Part shown: positions 41,464-50,630 of the stretch, one piece after another
Layout: each line of letters opens with the position of its first letter
How positions within the stretch are numbered: position 1 is the stretch's first letter
Assembly: GCF_003363715.1 (NCBI RefSeq)
Contig: NZ_QREV01000003.1
Location: 62,001 to 126,000 of the forward strand
Source: Parabacteroides acidifaciens
GTDB lineage: Bacteria; Bacteroidota; Bacteroidia; Bacteroidales; Tannerellaceae
Length of the DNA: 64,000 nt
Direction of reading: 5' to 3'
Translations under genes and position numbers: made by a program
The notes under the pieces: generated by a model
Database searches by the model: none
Told to the model about the DNA's origin: nothing
What the model saw: the letters and a program-made list of their open reading frames with translations, nothing else

Positions 41464-42531
41464 ATGAACAAGATTGTTATCGCTGCGCTTATTGCCTGTA
41501 TGCCGATAATCGGTCAGGCACAATCAATCAGCCAAATGGAACAAAAAAACATTAGAAATATGGAAAATCTGACATTGACAAAAGAATGGGATAAGACATT
41601 CCCGCAAAGCGACAAAGTGAATCACACGAAAGTGACTTTCATCAACCGTTACGGCATCACGCTGGCAGCTGACATGTATGTACCGAAGAATGTTACCGGA
41701 AAACTATCCGCCATCGCCGTCTGCGGGCCGTTCGGAGCTGTCAAGGAGCAGGCCGCCGGACTTTATGCACAGACAATGGCCGAGCGAGGTTTTCTGACTA
41801 TCGCTTTTGACCCCTCCTACACCGGAGAGAGTGGCGGCGAACCCCGTTACGTGGTATCGCCCGACATCAATACCGAGGATTTTTCGGCAGCCGTCGATTT
41901 CCTTGCCACCAACGACAAAGTAGATTCCGAACGGATCGGCATTATCGGTATCTGCGGCTGGGGCGGATTGGCCATCAATGCCGCAGCAGCCGACCCGCGT
42001 ATCAAGGCGACCGTGGCCTCCACGATGTACGACATGAGCCGGGTGAATGCCAACGGTTATTTCGATGCGGACGATAGTGCTGAAGCCCGTAACATTCTCC
42101 GTAAAAAGCTTGCCGCACAACGTACCGAGGATTTCCGCAACGGTTTCCCGAAACCGGGTGGTGGCGTTCCCGACGAATTGCCGGCTGATGCTCCGCAGTT
42201 CTTCAAGGACTATCATGCCTATTACAAGACTTCACGGGGCTATCATCCGCGTTCGCTCAACTCCAATCAGGGACGGAATGCGACGGAAGCCATTCCGTTC
42301 ATCAACTTCCCGCTTATGAGCCGTGCGGACGAAATCGAAAATGCCGTGCTTGTCATCCATGGCGAAAAGGCACATTCCCGTTACTTCGGGGAAGATGCGT
42401 TCAAGAAGCTGCAAGGCGACAACAAGGAACTGATGATTATCCCCGGAGCCAGCCACACCGACCTATATGACAGGACAGAGACCATTCCTTTCGACAAAAT
42501 AGAAACATTCTTTATCAATAACTTCAAATGA
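41464..42531 (+). CDS. exported alpha/beta hydrolase (dienelactone-hydrolase-like)
   Basis: 355 residues with a Sec signal peptide (1-20, ending IIGQAQ). The nucleophile elbow is GICGWGG with Cys164 in place of serine, as in dienelactone hydrolases. VTFINRYGITLAADMYVPKN and AFDPSYTGESGG are typical of the YcjY-like branch; ASHTDLYDR near the C-terminus supplies the His. The start of the next gene overlaps its stop by ATGA. It probably hydrolyses an ester or lactone in the periplasm. Confidence 0.8.
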   Translation: MNKIVIAALIACMPIIGQAQSISQMEQKNIRNMENLTLTKEWDKTFPQSDKVNHTKVTFINRYGITLAADMYVPKNVTGKLSAIAVCGPFGAVKEQAAGLYAQTMAERGFLTIAFDPSYTGESGGEPRYVVSPDINTEDFSAAVDFLATNDKVDSERIGIIGICGWGGLAINAAAADPRIKATVASTMYDMSRVNANGYFDADDSAEARNILRKKLAAQRTEDFRNGFPKPGGGVPDELPADAPQFFKDYHAYYKTSRGYHPRSLNSNQGRNATEAIPFINFPLMSRADEIENAVLVIHGEKAHSRYFGEDAFKKLQGDNKELMIIPGASHTDLYDRTETIPFDKIETFFINNFK

Positions 42532-43688
42532 ACAAAATGATGAAACAGACTTTGATTATCCTTCTTGTGTTGATTTTCGGTTATGGAATCACACAAGCCC
42601 AAGAAAACGACCGTATCCCGGCCAAAGGTTTTGCAGTATTTTCGGCAGATGACACTTTCCATCCTCACGAGTTTACCCGTCACGCAATCGGTGCCAACGA
42701 CATACTGATCGAAACGATGTATGCGGGAATCTGCCACAGCGACCTGCATGCGGCATGGGATGAACACAAGGCTCATGGCATTTCCGGTATTTATCCTATG
42801 ATTCCCGGACATGAAATAGCCGGACGCGTGGTAAAGGTTGGAAAGAATGTGACTAAATTCAAGGTCGGTGACTATGCCGGTGTGGGATGTATGGTAAATT
42901 CCTGCGGACATTGTACTTTCTGCGACATGGATAAAGAACAGTTCTGCGAGAACGGAACGACATTCACCTACAACAGTATCGACCGTTATCATGAGAACGA
43001 ACCGGCGATGGGCGGATATTCCAACAATATGGTGGTAAACGAGAGATTCGCCATCCGTATCCCTGAAACAGCAGACATGAAACGGGTCGCCCCGCTGCTT
43101 TGTGCCGGAGTAACCATCTGGTCCCCTATTCATTTCAGCAAGGTAGGGAAAGGGGACAAAGTAGGCGTAGCCGGTTTTGGAGGCTTGGGACACATGGCCG
43201 TGCAATATCTTGTGAACCTCGGTGCGGACGTTACGGTTTTCGACATCACGGAAGAAAAACGTGCAGATGCAGCCCGTATGGGAGCATCTCGCTATGTGAA
43301 TGTGAACAATGAGGCGGAGATGAAAGGCCTGAACAATGCGTTCGACTTCATAATCAGCACCATACCGGCGCAATACAACCCGCTTATGTATGCCCGGATG
43401 CTGAAATACGGGAAAGGAGAGATGGCCATAGTCGGACTGCCTGAAACCGCGACAATCAATGTGGCAGATTTGGCTATGGGCGGAGCTGCCAACCGTAAAG
43501 TGTACGGCTCGCTGATAGGCGGCATCAAGGAAACGCAAGAGATGATGGACTATTTCGTGGCACACGATATCTACCCGGAAGTTGAAGTCATTTCGGCCAA
43601 TGCCGCCGAGATCGACAAGGCTTACCGCAATGTGCAGGATGGGAAAGTCAAATTCCGTTATGTGATTGACATGAATACATTGAAATAA
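42528..43688 (+). CDS. zinc-dependent alcohol dehydrogenase with a signal peptide
   Basis: 386 residues. MNKMMKQTLIILLVLIFGYG, then ITQAQE, is a clear Sec signal on what is otherwise a cinnamyl-alcohol-dehydrogenase-type enzyme (YahK/AdhC-like). Catalytic zinc ligands lie in GICHSDLH and GHEIAG, the structural zinc site is CGHCTFCDMDKEQFC, and the NAD(P) loop is GFGGLGHMAV. Export of a nicotinamide-dependent dehydrogenase is unusual and raises the question of its cofactor source. Coupled by ATGA to the hydrolase gene. Confidence 0.85.
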   Translation: MNKMMKQTLIILLVLIFGYGITQAQENDRIPAKGFAVFSADDTFHPHEFTRHAIGANDILIETMYAGICHSDLHAAWDEHKAHGISGIYPMIPGHEIAGRVVKVGKNVTKFKVGDYAGVGCMVNSCGHCTFCDMDKEQFCENGTTFTYNSIDRYHENEPAMGGYSNNMVVNERFAIRIPETADMKRVAPLLCAGVTIWSPIHFSKVGKGDKVGVAGFGGLGHMAVQYLVNLGADVTVFDITEEKRADAARMGASRYVNVNNEAEMKGLNNAFDFIISTIPAQYNPLMYARMLKYGKGEMAIVGLPETATINVADLAMGGAANRKVYGSLIGGIKETQEMMDYFVAHDIYPEVEVISANAAEIDKAYRNVQDGKVKFRYVIDMNTLK

Positions 43689-43707
43689 CCGGTAGAATCC
43701 ATCCGCT

Positions 43708-44904
43708 ATGGAAAGGCAAAATAGATATTGTCCAAAGAAATGGCTTGTATTGATCCTGACATTCGGGGTGTTCGGTATCATCAATACCGAGATGGGGGTC
43801 GTGGGTATCATTCCTCAGATTGCCGAAACCTTCGGAGTGACAATTCCACAGGCCGGATGGACGGTGAGCGTATTTGCGCTCATCGTCGCCATTTCCGCTC
43901 CAATAATGCCGCTCCTGTTTTCAGGGGTGAACCGACGGACAGTCATGTTGTTGGCATTGGGCCTTTTTACCGCAAGCAATCTGATTTCCATTTTTACCGA
44001 ATCATTTGCCGTGCTGCTTGTCGCCCGTGCGTTACCTGCTTTTCTGCATCCGGTTTATGTTTCTATGGCCTTCACGGTCGCGGCTCAGTCTGCCCTCAAA
44101 GAAGATGCATCGAAGGCCGTATCAAGAGTATTCATTGGAGTGTCGGCCGGAATGGTGTTGGGTGTCCCCGTAACGAGTTTCATCGCCAGCCACACTTCAT
44201 TCGCCGTAGCGATGGGCTTTTTCGCCACTATCAATGCTCTCGTGTTGCTGGCTACTTTATTTTGTGTGCCCTCAATGCCTGTTCGTGAAAGGCTTTCATA
44301 CGGGACCCAGTTATGTGTATTGCAAAAACCGGATGTATGGTACTCGGTTCTGTCCTTTACGCTGATTAACGGCGCAATGTTCGGATTCTTCAGTTTCATG
44401 TCCGATTATCTGAACCGTGTAACAGGACTCGCATCCGATACGGTCAGTGTGCTGTTGTTGGTTTACGGTATTGCGAATATCATAGGAAATGTACTTGCCG
44501 GCAAGATGTTTCCCCTACATAGACAACGGTATATGATTGTAATGCCCATGGTCATGTTTGCCGGATATCTGCTGTTGTTCCTTTTCGGAGCGCACAACAT
44601 CATTGCAGGCGTTTTGATTCTGCTTGCCGGATTATTGGCGGGCTTTGTCAATATCGTCGGGCAGTATATGATTTCCAGCTCGGCCGCCGAAGCCCCCGAT
44701 TTCGCAAACGGGCTCTTCCTTACCGCTGCCAACTTCGGCACAATGGCCGGAACCGCTCTTTGCGGGGCATTCATCACGGTAGCAGGTACTCGTTATTCGT
44801 TGATGGGAACTTTATTGTTCCTCGTATCGAGCCTGTTGTTCGTAGGGCTCCGCTATCGTACAACCCATAAATTGAATAAGAAATTAAAAACAATCGAATT
44901 ATGA
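43708..44904 (+). CDS. MFS transporter, drug:H+ antiporter type
   Basis: 398 residues with twelve predicted membrane segments. TEMGVVGIIPQIAETFGVTI and LVARALPAFLHPVYV are typical of the DHA1 branch (AraJ/YdhP-like sugar or drug efflux). It sits within the redox operon, so it may export the substrate or product of that pathway. Its TGA stop overlaps the original start codon of the next gene (ATGA at 44901-44904). Confidence 0.85.
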   Translation: MERQNRYCPKKWLVLILTFGVFGIINTEMGVVGIIPQIAETFGVTIPQAGWTVSVFALIVAISAPIMPLLFSGVNRRTVMLLALGLFTASNLISIFTESFAVLLVARALPAFLHPVYVSMAFTVAAQSALKEDASKAVSRVFIGVSAGMVLGVPVTSFIASHTSFAVAMGFFATINALVLLATLFCVPSMPVRERLSYGTQLCVLQKPDVWYSVLSFTLINGAMFGFFSFMSDYLNRVTGLASDTVSVLLLVYGIANIIGNVLAGKMFPLHRQRYMIVMPMVMFAGYLLLFLFGAHNIIAGVLILLAGLLAGFVNIVGQYMISSSAAEAPDFANGLFLTAANFGTMAGTALCGAFITVAGTRYSLMGTLLFLVSSLLFVGLRYRTTHKLNKKLKTIEL

Positions 44905-44921
44905 AAAAGTGGTTATAACCT

Positions 44922-46379
44922 ATGATTCTTCTGTCAGGATTGACCCTGACGACAAGTGCCTGCTCTCCAGTTGATGAACCGGACAAAACGGAAACCCCAA
45001 CTCCGACACCTGATCCCGATCCGAACCCTGATCCGCAACCTACGGATGGACGGGCATTGGTGGTCTATTTCTCCTGCACGAACACGACCAAAGGCATTGC
45101 CGACCGGATTGTCGAGGCGACAGATGCGGCGACTTGGCGCATAGTGCCCGAAGTGGCTTACACGTCCGAGGACTTGAATTACAACAATTCATCATCCCGT
45201 GCCAACCGAGAGCAAAACGACCCATTGGCACGCCCTGCCCTCAAGGGCAAATGCGAGAACCTTGCCGACTACGATGTGATTTTCCTCGGTTATCCTATCT
45301 GGTGGGGTAAAGCTCCGAAAGTCATTTTCACTTTCCTCGAAAGCCATGACCTCACGGGCAAGACCATCGTGCCGTTCTGCACATCGCACTCCAGCGGCAT
45401 CGGTTCGAGCGATACCGACTTGCACCGTCTGGCGACCGGAGCAGAATGGAAACAAGGACGGCGGTTCAGCGGAAACGAATCGGAAGAAACTATTAAAAAT
45501 TGGATTGAAAGTATGAACCTGAATTTTAATAATGATACGAATGCAGGGGCATTCGACCTCTCGAAAGGTACGAACGGCAACGCCCCGACAGTGAAGTTAA
45601 GCAGCGGTTACGATATGCCGATTCTCGGATTGGGTACTTACAGCCTGCACGGAGCCACTTGCGTCAATTCCGTAAAAGCCGCGCTTGCCTCCGGTTTCCG
45701 CAAATTCGATACAGCATCCATCTATGGCAACGAGGAGGAAGTGGGGCAAGGTGTCCGCGAATCGGGTGTACCGCGTGAGGAAATTTTCGTGGCGACCAAG
45801 CTCTATCCCAACCAGTATTCCAATCCAGAAGCCGCCATCGAAGAGTGCCTGCGCAAACTCGACATCGGGTACATCGACCTTATGCTGCTTCATCATCCCG
45901 GTACGAATGACGTGAAGGCATACAAGGCAATGGAAAAATATGTGGCGGCAGGCAAAATCCGTTCGATAGGCGTATCGTGCTACTATGTCAAGGAGATAAA
46001 CGAATTTCTGCCTAAAGTGAATATCAAGCCGGTATTGGTTCAAAATGAGGTTCACCCCTATTATCAGGACAAAGAGGTGGTGAAACATCTTCACGACCTC
46101 GGCATTATTGTCGAAGCATGGTATCCTCTCGGTGGCCGTGGACATCAAAAGGAACTGTTAAGCGACCCTGTTTTGTCCGAGATTGCAACCAGACACAATA
46201 AATCGGTAGTCCAAGTGATCCTACGATGGGACTTGCAACGGGGCGTGGTCGCCATTCCCGGTTCGAGCAACCCCGACCATATCAAGGAGAACATCTCGAT
46301 TTTCGACTTCTCGCTGACCGACGACGAAATGGCACGAATCGCCGCACTTGACCGTAACGAGAAACATGACTGGTATTAA
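44922..46379 (+). CDS. flavodoxin / aldo-keto reductase fusion, lipoprotein signal interrupted by a stop codon
   Basis: 485 residues from the first usable ATG. A Cys-containing signal (LTTSAC) and a linker rich in TP/DP precede a flavodoxin domain (about 43-200: RALVVYFSCTNTTKGIADRI, FLGYPIWWGKAP) joined to a complete aldo/keto reductase (about 220-485: DTASIYGNEEEVGQG, VATKLYP, LMLLHHP). The natural start appears to be ATG 44901, which overlaps the MFS stop and gives M-K-K-W-L, but codon six is TAA (44916-44918), in frame with the rest. Translation must restart at 44922, losing the positive n-region, so lipoprotein export is probably impaired. Confidence 0.8.
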   Translation: MILLSGLTLTTSACSPVDEPDKTETPTPTPDPDPNPDPQPTDGRALVVYFSCTNTTKGIADRIVEATDAATWRIVPEVAYTSEDLNYNNSSSRANREQNDPLARPALKGKCENLADYDVIFLGYPIWWGKAPKVIFTFLESHDLTGKTIVPFCTSHSSGIGSSDTDLHRLATGAEWKQGRRFSGNESEETIKNWIESMNLNFNNDTNAGAFDLSKGTNGNAPTVKLSSGYDMPILGLGTYSLHGATCVNSVKAALASGFRKFDTASIYGNEEEVGQGVRESGVPREEIFVATKLYPNQYSNPEAAIEECLRKLDIGYIDLMLLHHPGTNDVKAYKAMEKYVAAGKIRSIGVSCYYVKEINEFLPKVNIKPVLVQNEVHPYYQDKEVVKHLHDLGIIVEAWYPLGGRGHQKELLSDPVLSEIATRHNKSVVQVILRWDLQRGVVAIPGSSNPDHIKENISIFDFSLTDDEMARIAALDRNEKHDWY

Positions 46380-46421
46380 ACAGAAGTGGAATTGCCTCAG
46401 AAATAAGAAAGATAAAATGAG

Positions 46422-46639
46422 ATGAACAAACAATGGCTTTTATCCTTTTCTTTCCGTTGCAATCCTGTGCTTCGTCAGATAGCAAATCGGATGAAGCACA
46501 GACTTTACCACGGGATGATTTGAATGAGAATCTGGATAAGAATGCCGTTTTTCCTTATCAGTCACCCCTTCCAAAGAGAAAAATACAGCCTCAATTTCGA
46601 AAAATCGGAAAGTGTCGAATTAGTCCTAATAGACAATAA
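46422..46639 (+). pseudogene. frameshifted small lipoprotein gene
   Basis: Starting at ATG 46422 the frame reads MNKQWLL, and the +2 frame from 46433 then reads ILFFPLQSCASSDSKSDEAQ, together a lipoprotein signal (n-region, hydrophobic core, lipobox Cys) split by a one-base shift. The mature part is short and ends without a recognisable domain. It is most likely the remnant of another exported protein of the operon. Confidence 0.55.
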
Positions 46640-46654
46640 TTAAGAAAAACAATT

Positions 46655-46963
46655 ATGGTACATATAGCAAAAATAACGGTAGATCCTTTAAAGCTTGAAG
46701 AATACAAGAAAATTTTACAGGAAGAAATGGAAGCATCGCTCCGTCTGGAAAAAGATGTGCATGTACTGTATGCAGTTTGGGATAAAGAATATCCCAACCA
46801 GTTCACGATACTTGAAGTGTATAAGGACAAGGAAGCTTATGACAGGCATTTCAATTCACCCCATCTACAAAAGTATTTTGCAGAGACAAAGGAGATGGTA
46901 AAAAAACTCGAAATATCCGAAGTATTCCCTCTTATCGAGGGTATTCAGATGAAATGCATTTAA
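46655..46963 (+). CDS. ABM-domain putative quinol monooxygenase
   Basis: 102 residues. VHIAKITVDPLKLEEYKKIL and FTILEVYKDKEAYDRHF match the antibiotic-biosynthesis monooxygenase (YgiN-like) ferredoxin fold, whose members oxidise quinols without a cofactor. Cytoplasmic, no signal. It follows the lipoprotein remnant in the redox operon, 24 nt before the isomerase-like gene. Confidence 0.85.
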   Translation: MVHIAKITVDPLKLEEYKKILQEEMEASLRLEKDVHVLYAVWDKEYPNQFTILEVYKDKEAYDRHFNSPHLQKYFAETKEMVKKLEISEVFPLIEGIQMKCI

Positions 46964-46987
46964 TATCTCAAATAAAATCCAATAATT

Positions 46988-48406
46988 ATGTTAGTAGAAA
47001 CAAAAGCAAGAGTAGGCGTATTCTCCATTGCATTGGGTGCCTACTTGCCCCAATTCCCATCGTTAGTGCCTGAATTTGAGGTCCAGTATGAATCATTCAA
47101 AAAGATGATACCTGACACGGTGGAAGTTATTGACGGAGGTCTGGTTACGACCAAAGAGCAATCGCAGGCGGCGGGAAATAAGTTCCGTGCCGCAGACGTG
47201 GACATCGTAATTATGCAACTTCTGACTTATGCAACATCTTACAACATGCTCCCTGCTGTAAAAGACCTTGATGTCCCTGTCGTGTTGGTAAACATCCAGA
47301 AGTTGAAATCCTTGGATTACGTTCATACAGACATTGCATCCTGGCTGGGAGAGGGATATGCTTGTGGTGCAGTGGGCGAGATGGTTGCCGACCTTGAACG
47401 CTTTGGCAAGCGACATGCCGTTATTACAGGCGTTGCTGAGGGTGGAGACCCTGAAGTTCAAATACAAATCAAGGAATGGTGCCGTGCCGCACAAGTCAGA
47501 AGAAGATTCCGAGATACCAATATTGCTCAGATAGGACGTCCTTATCCAGGCATGATGGACTTGTACATCGATGAATCTAATCTTTATCGCCGTATGCATC
47601 TTTACACCAAACAATTTGATTGGGAGAAGATGTGGGCCATAGCGGATAATGTCACTGACGAGAAAGCTATCCGCATCAAGGCACAAGAGATTCTCGACAC
47701 CTTCAATATAGAAGAAGGCGGTAACATAGAGGAAATGAGGGAAATGGCAAAATATGTCATTGCTTTTGAACAATGGGTCAAAGATGAAAAACTCGGTCTC
47801 ATTGCCTCTCATTATGATGGTTATGCCCAAGGTAAGGCCGGAGTTCTCGACAGCATGCTTATTCCGGCATTCTCCATGCTTATCAAACAGGGTACTGCCT
47901 GTGCTGTTGAAGGCGATATGAAAGTTGCAATGGCTATGAGTATCATGAAGACCATTTCAGGAACGGGACAGCTTGCAGAGATGTACTCCATAGATTTCAA
48001 CGATGACATAGCCATCATTGGACATAGCGGATCGGGAGATGCAGACATTTCGGCGAAAAAACCGACTATGAAGATTGTGAAAGTTTTTCATGGTAAAACA
48101 GGCGGAGGATATCTGACACAATTTTATCCTTATACGGGTCCCGTTACATATCTCGCCATTACCCAGAACGGAGAGGGATATTTCAAGTTCGTTGTTGCAG
48201 AAGGAGTAAATGAGGAAGGACCCATCCTTTCTTTCGGCGATACAAATATGAGAACTCGTTTTACTTGTGGTGCCAGGGAGTTTATGAATCGCTGGAGCGA
48301 ATGCGGACCTACCCATCATTTTGCGGCAGCTACAGGAAGACATATCAATACGATATTGAAAGTTGCCCATATTTTCAATATTCCAGTTGATATTGTGACA
48401 CGATAG
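46988..48406 (+). CDS. L-fucose/L-arabinose isomerase-like protein
   Basis: 472 residues. ARVGVFSIALGAYLPQFPSL, VIMQLLTYATSYNMLPAV and GLIASHYDGYAQGKAG fit the L-arabinose isomerase/L-fucose isomerase superfamily; THHFAAATGRHINTIL near the end includes the metal-ligand His region. It probably interconverts an aldose and a ketose or a related sugar, but it diverges enough from AraA that the substrate is open. Its presence suggests the redox operon handles a sugar or sugar-derived compound. Confidence 0.75.
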   Translation: MLVETKARVGVFSIALGAYLPQFPSLVPEFEVQYESFKKMIPDTVEVIDGGLVTTKEQSQAAGNKFRAADVDIVIMQLLTYATSYNMLPAVKDLDVPVVLVNIQKLKSLDYVHTDIASWLGEGYACGAVGEMVADLERFGKRHAVITGVAEGGDPEVQIQIKEWCRAAQVRRRFRDTNIAQIGRPYPGMMDLYIDESNLYRRMHLYTKQFDWEKMWAIADNVTDEKAIRIKAQEILDTFNIEEGGNIEEMREMAKYVIAFEQWVKDEKLGLIASHYDGYAQGKAGVLDSMLIPAFSMLIKQGTACAVEGDMKVAMAMSIMKTISGTGQLAEMYSIDFNDDIAIIGHSGSGDADISAKKPTMKIVKVFHGKTGGGYLTQFYPYTGPVTYLAITQNGEGYFKFVVAEGVNEEGPILSFGDTNMRTRFTCGAREFMNRWSECGPTHHFAAATGRHINTILKVAHIFNIPVDIVTR

Positions 48407-48443
48407 ATAACAATAATAGGAAACAGATAAAAATAAAAACAAA

Positions 48444-49625
48444 ATGAATACTCAAATGAATTTCAATTTTTTCAACCCTACCCGAATCCTTTTTGGAGCG
48501 GGTCAGTTGAATAACCTGCATGAACAGATTATGCCGGGCAAAAAAGCCCTGCTGTTGATTTCTAACGGTAAATCGACACGAATAAACGGTTCGCTTAACC
48601 GCACCATCGAACAACTCGAAAAGGCGGGTATAGAGTACGCACTTTTCGCTAAAATCATGGAGAATCCTTATAAGGAGGTTATTATGGAGGGAGCAGCTTT
48701 CGCTCGTGAAAATGGTTGTGACTTTATCGTAGCACTGGGTGGTGGGGCCGTGCTTGACTCGTCGATTGCGATTGCGGCAATGGCCACCAATCCCGGTGAC
48801 TTGTGGGATTATGTATGGGGAGGTACGGGCAAAGGCCAACCACTTCTGCATCCCGGTTTACCAATCGTGACCATAGCGACGACTGCCGGTACGGGGTCTG
48901 AAGTGAATTGCTGGGGTGTTATTTCCAACGAGGCGACAAATGAGAAAATCGGATTCGGGGCGGTCGAACTCAATCCCGTACTTGCCATTGTCGATCCCGA
49001 ACTGATGCTGACCGTCCCTGCCAAGTACACGGCTTACCAGGGATTCGATGCCTTGTTCCATAATACGGAAGTAATGATCAGTAACGGGGTCAATGTTTGC
49101 AGTGAGGCCATCGCTCTTTCGGCCATCGAACATATTACCCGATACCTACCGCGAGCCGTGAAGGACGGGAACGACATCGAAGCCCGAGAACATGTGGCAT
49201 ACGGAAGTACTATGGCAGGTATCACGATGCAATTGACGAATACGACTGCCGAACATTCGATGGAACACTCGATGAGTGCCTATCATCATAATCTGCCGCA
49301 CGGCGCGGGGCTGATTATGATCTCAAAAGCTTTTTACGAATTTTTCATCGAGCGTCATGCCTGTGATGGGCAATTTATCAAGATGGCACGTGCGATGGGA
49401 ATCAAGGAAGCCGACAAACCCGAGGATTTCATTACGGCACTCGTTCGTCTGCAAGAGGAGTGCGGTGTAGCCGATCTCAGGATGAGTGATTACGGTTTCC
49501 GCCCCGACGAATCCATGACACTCGCCAAAGGAGCCCGTTCCATGCAGGGCGGATTATTTGCTGCCAATCCATGCGAGATGACTGACGAGGATTGCGCCGC
49601 CATATTTGATAAATCCTACCGTTGA
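48444..49625 (+). CDS. iron-containing alcohol dehydrogenase (YqhD/BDH type)
   Basis: 393 residues. NFFNPTRILFGAGQ opens the family; ALGGGAVLDSSIAIA is the nucleotide-binding helix, TTAGTGSEVN the conserved turn, and EHSMEHSMSAYHHNLPHGAG holds the metal-binding His residues. It reduces aldehydes or oxidises alcohols with NAD(P)H, in the cytoplasm. TGATG overlap with the next aldo/keto reductase gene. Confidence 0.92.
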   Translation: MNTQMNFNFFNPTRILFGAGQLNNLHEQIMPGKKALLLISNGKSTRINGSLNRTIEQLEKAGIEYALFAKIMENPYKEVIMEGAAFARENGCDFIVALGGGAVLDSSIAIAAMATNPGDLWDYVWGGTGKGQPLLHPGLPIVTIATTAGTGSEVNCWGVISNEATNEKIGFGAVELNPVLAIVDPELMLTVPAKYTAYQGFDALFHNTEVMISNGVNVCSEAIALSAIEHITRYLPRAVKDGNDIEAREHVAYGSTMAGITMQLTNTTAEHSMEHSMSAYHHNLPHGAGLIMISKAFYEFFIERHACDGQFIKMARAMGIKEADKPEDFITALVRLQEECGVADLRMSDYGFRPDESMTLAKGARSMQGGLFAANPCEMTDEDCAAIFDKSYR

Positions 49626-50458
49626 TGATGAAAACCGGACAAATAAGTTTTTCTGATGGGAGTAGCATGTGCGCTATCGGGCAAGGCACATGGAATATCG
49701 GACGTAATCCATTGAAACGCAAGGAGGAGACGGCTGCCTTACTCGCGGGAGTCGAGTTGGGCATGACGATGATCGATACGGCTGAGATGTACGACAACGA
49801 AGCCTTTATCGGCAAGGTTATCGCCGGTATCCGTAATAAGGTTTTTCTTGTCAGCAAGGTTCATCCTTCACACGCCGATTACCGGGGAACAATTGCAGCA
49901 TGCGAAAAAAGTTTGCGGAAACTGGATACGGACTATCTCGACCTCTATCTGTTGCATTGGAAAAGCAGCTATCCATTTATCGAGACCATCGAAGCGATGA
50001 ACGACTTGCAACGAAGCGGTAAGATACGGATGTGGGGCGTGAGCAACATAGATCTGCCGGATATGGAATTGATTGAGAATCTTCTGGGAGGATGCGCCTG
50101 CGATGCCAATCAAGTTCTTTATAACTTGCAAGAAAGAGGTGTGGAATACGATCTTATCCCGTGGTCAAGACAGTATGAAATGCCGATTATTGCCTATTCA
50201 CCTATCGGAGAAGGTAAATTGATCAAGCAATCTGTATTGCAACGTATCGCAGAAAAGCATGAAGCGACGGCGGCGCAAATAGCGTTGGCATGGACGATTC
50301 GTCACCCAGGTGTTATGGCAATTCCGAAAGCGGCAAATGTCCGACACGTCGAAGAGAATTTCCACAGTCTATCGATTCGACTTGATGCAGAGGATCTGAA
50401 GCAACTGGATGCGACGTTTCCTCCGCCAACACACAAGGTTCCGCTTGCGGGATGGTAA
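49625..50458 (+). CDS. aldo/keto reductase
   Basis: 277 residues from the ATG at 49625, overlapping the preceding stop by one base (TGATG). The catalytic tetrad is present: DTAEMYDNE (Asp, Tyr), LVSKVHP (Lys), LYLLHWK (His). The end IAWTIRHPGVMAIPKAANV.H is typical, written here in part. No signal peptide, so it is a cytoplasmic NADPH-dependent carbonyl reductase of unknown substrate. A second AKR domain is in the fusion protein at 44922-46379. Confidence 0.9.
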   Translation: MMKTGQISFSDGSSMCAIGQGTWNIGRNPLKRKEETAALLAGVELGMTMIDTAEMYDNEAFIGKVIAGIRNKVFLVSKVHPSHADYRGTIAACEKSLRKLDTDYLDLYLLHWKSSYPFIETIEAMNDLQRSGKIRMWGVSNIDLPDMELIENLLGGCACDANQVLYNLQERGVEYDLIPWSRQYEMPIIAYSPIGEGKLIKQSVLQRIAEKHEATAAQIALAWTIRHPGVMAIPKAANVRHVEENFHSLSIRLDAEDLKQLDATFPPPTHKVPLAGW

Positions 50459-50630
50459 ATAATTGAGTTATAATAGTTAGTTTAATTGAAAATGATATGC
50501 AAGAAATTAAACAATGGACGATGAGAGCATGGCGGCAATTGCCATTTTGGACGGGGCAAAAGCCTTTTCTTCTCACATTACGACCCTGAATAAGTTCGTT
50601 TTTTACTGACTTTCAAAGTAGATTGACGAT

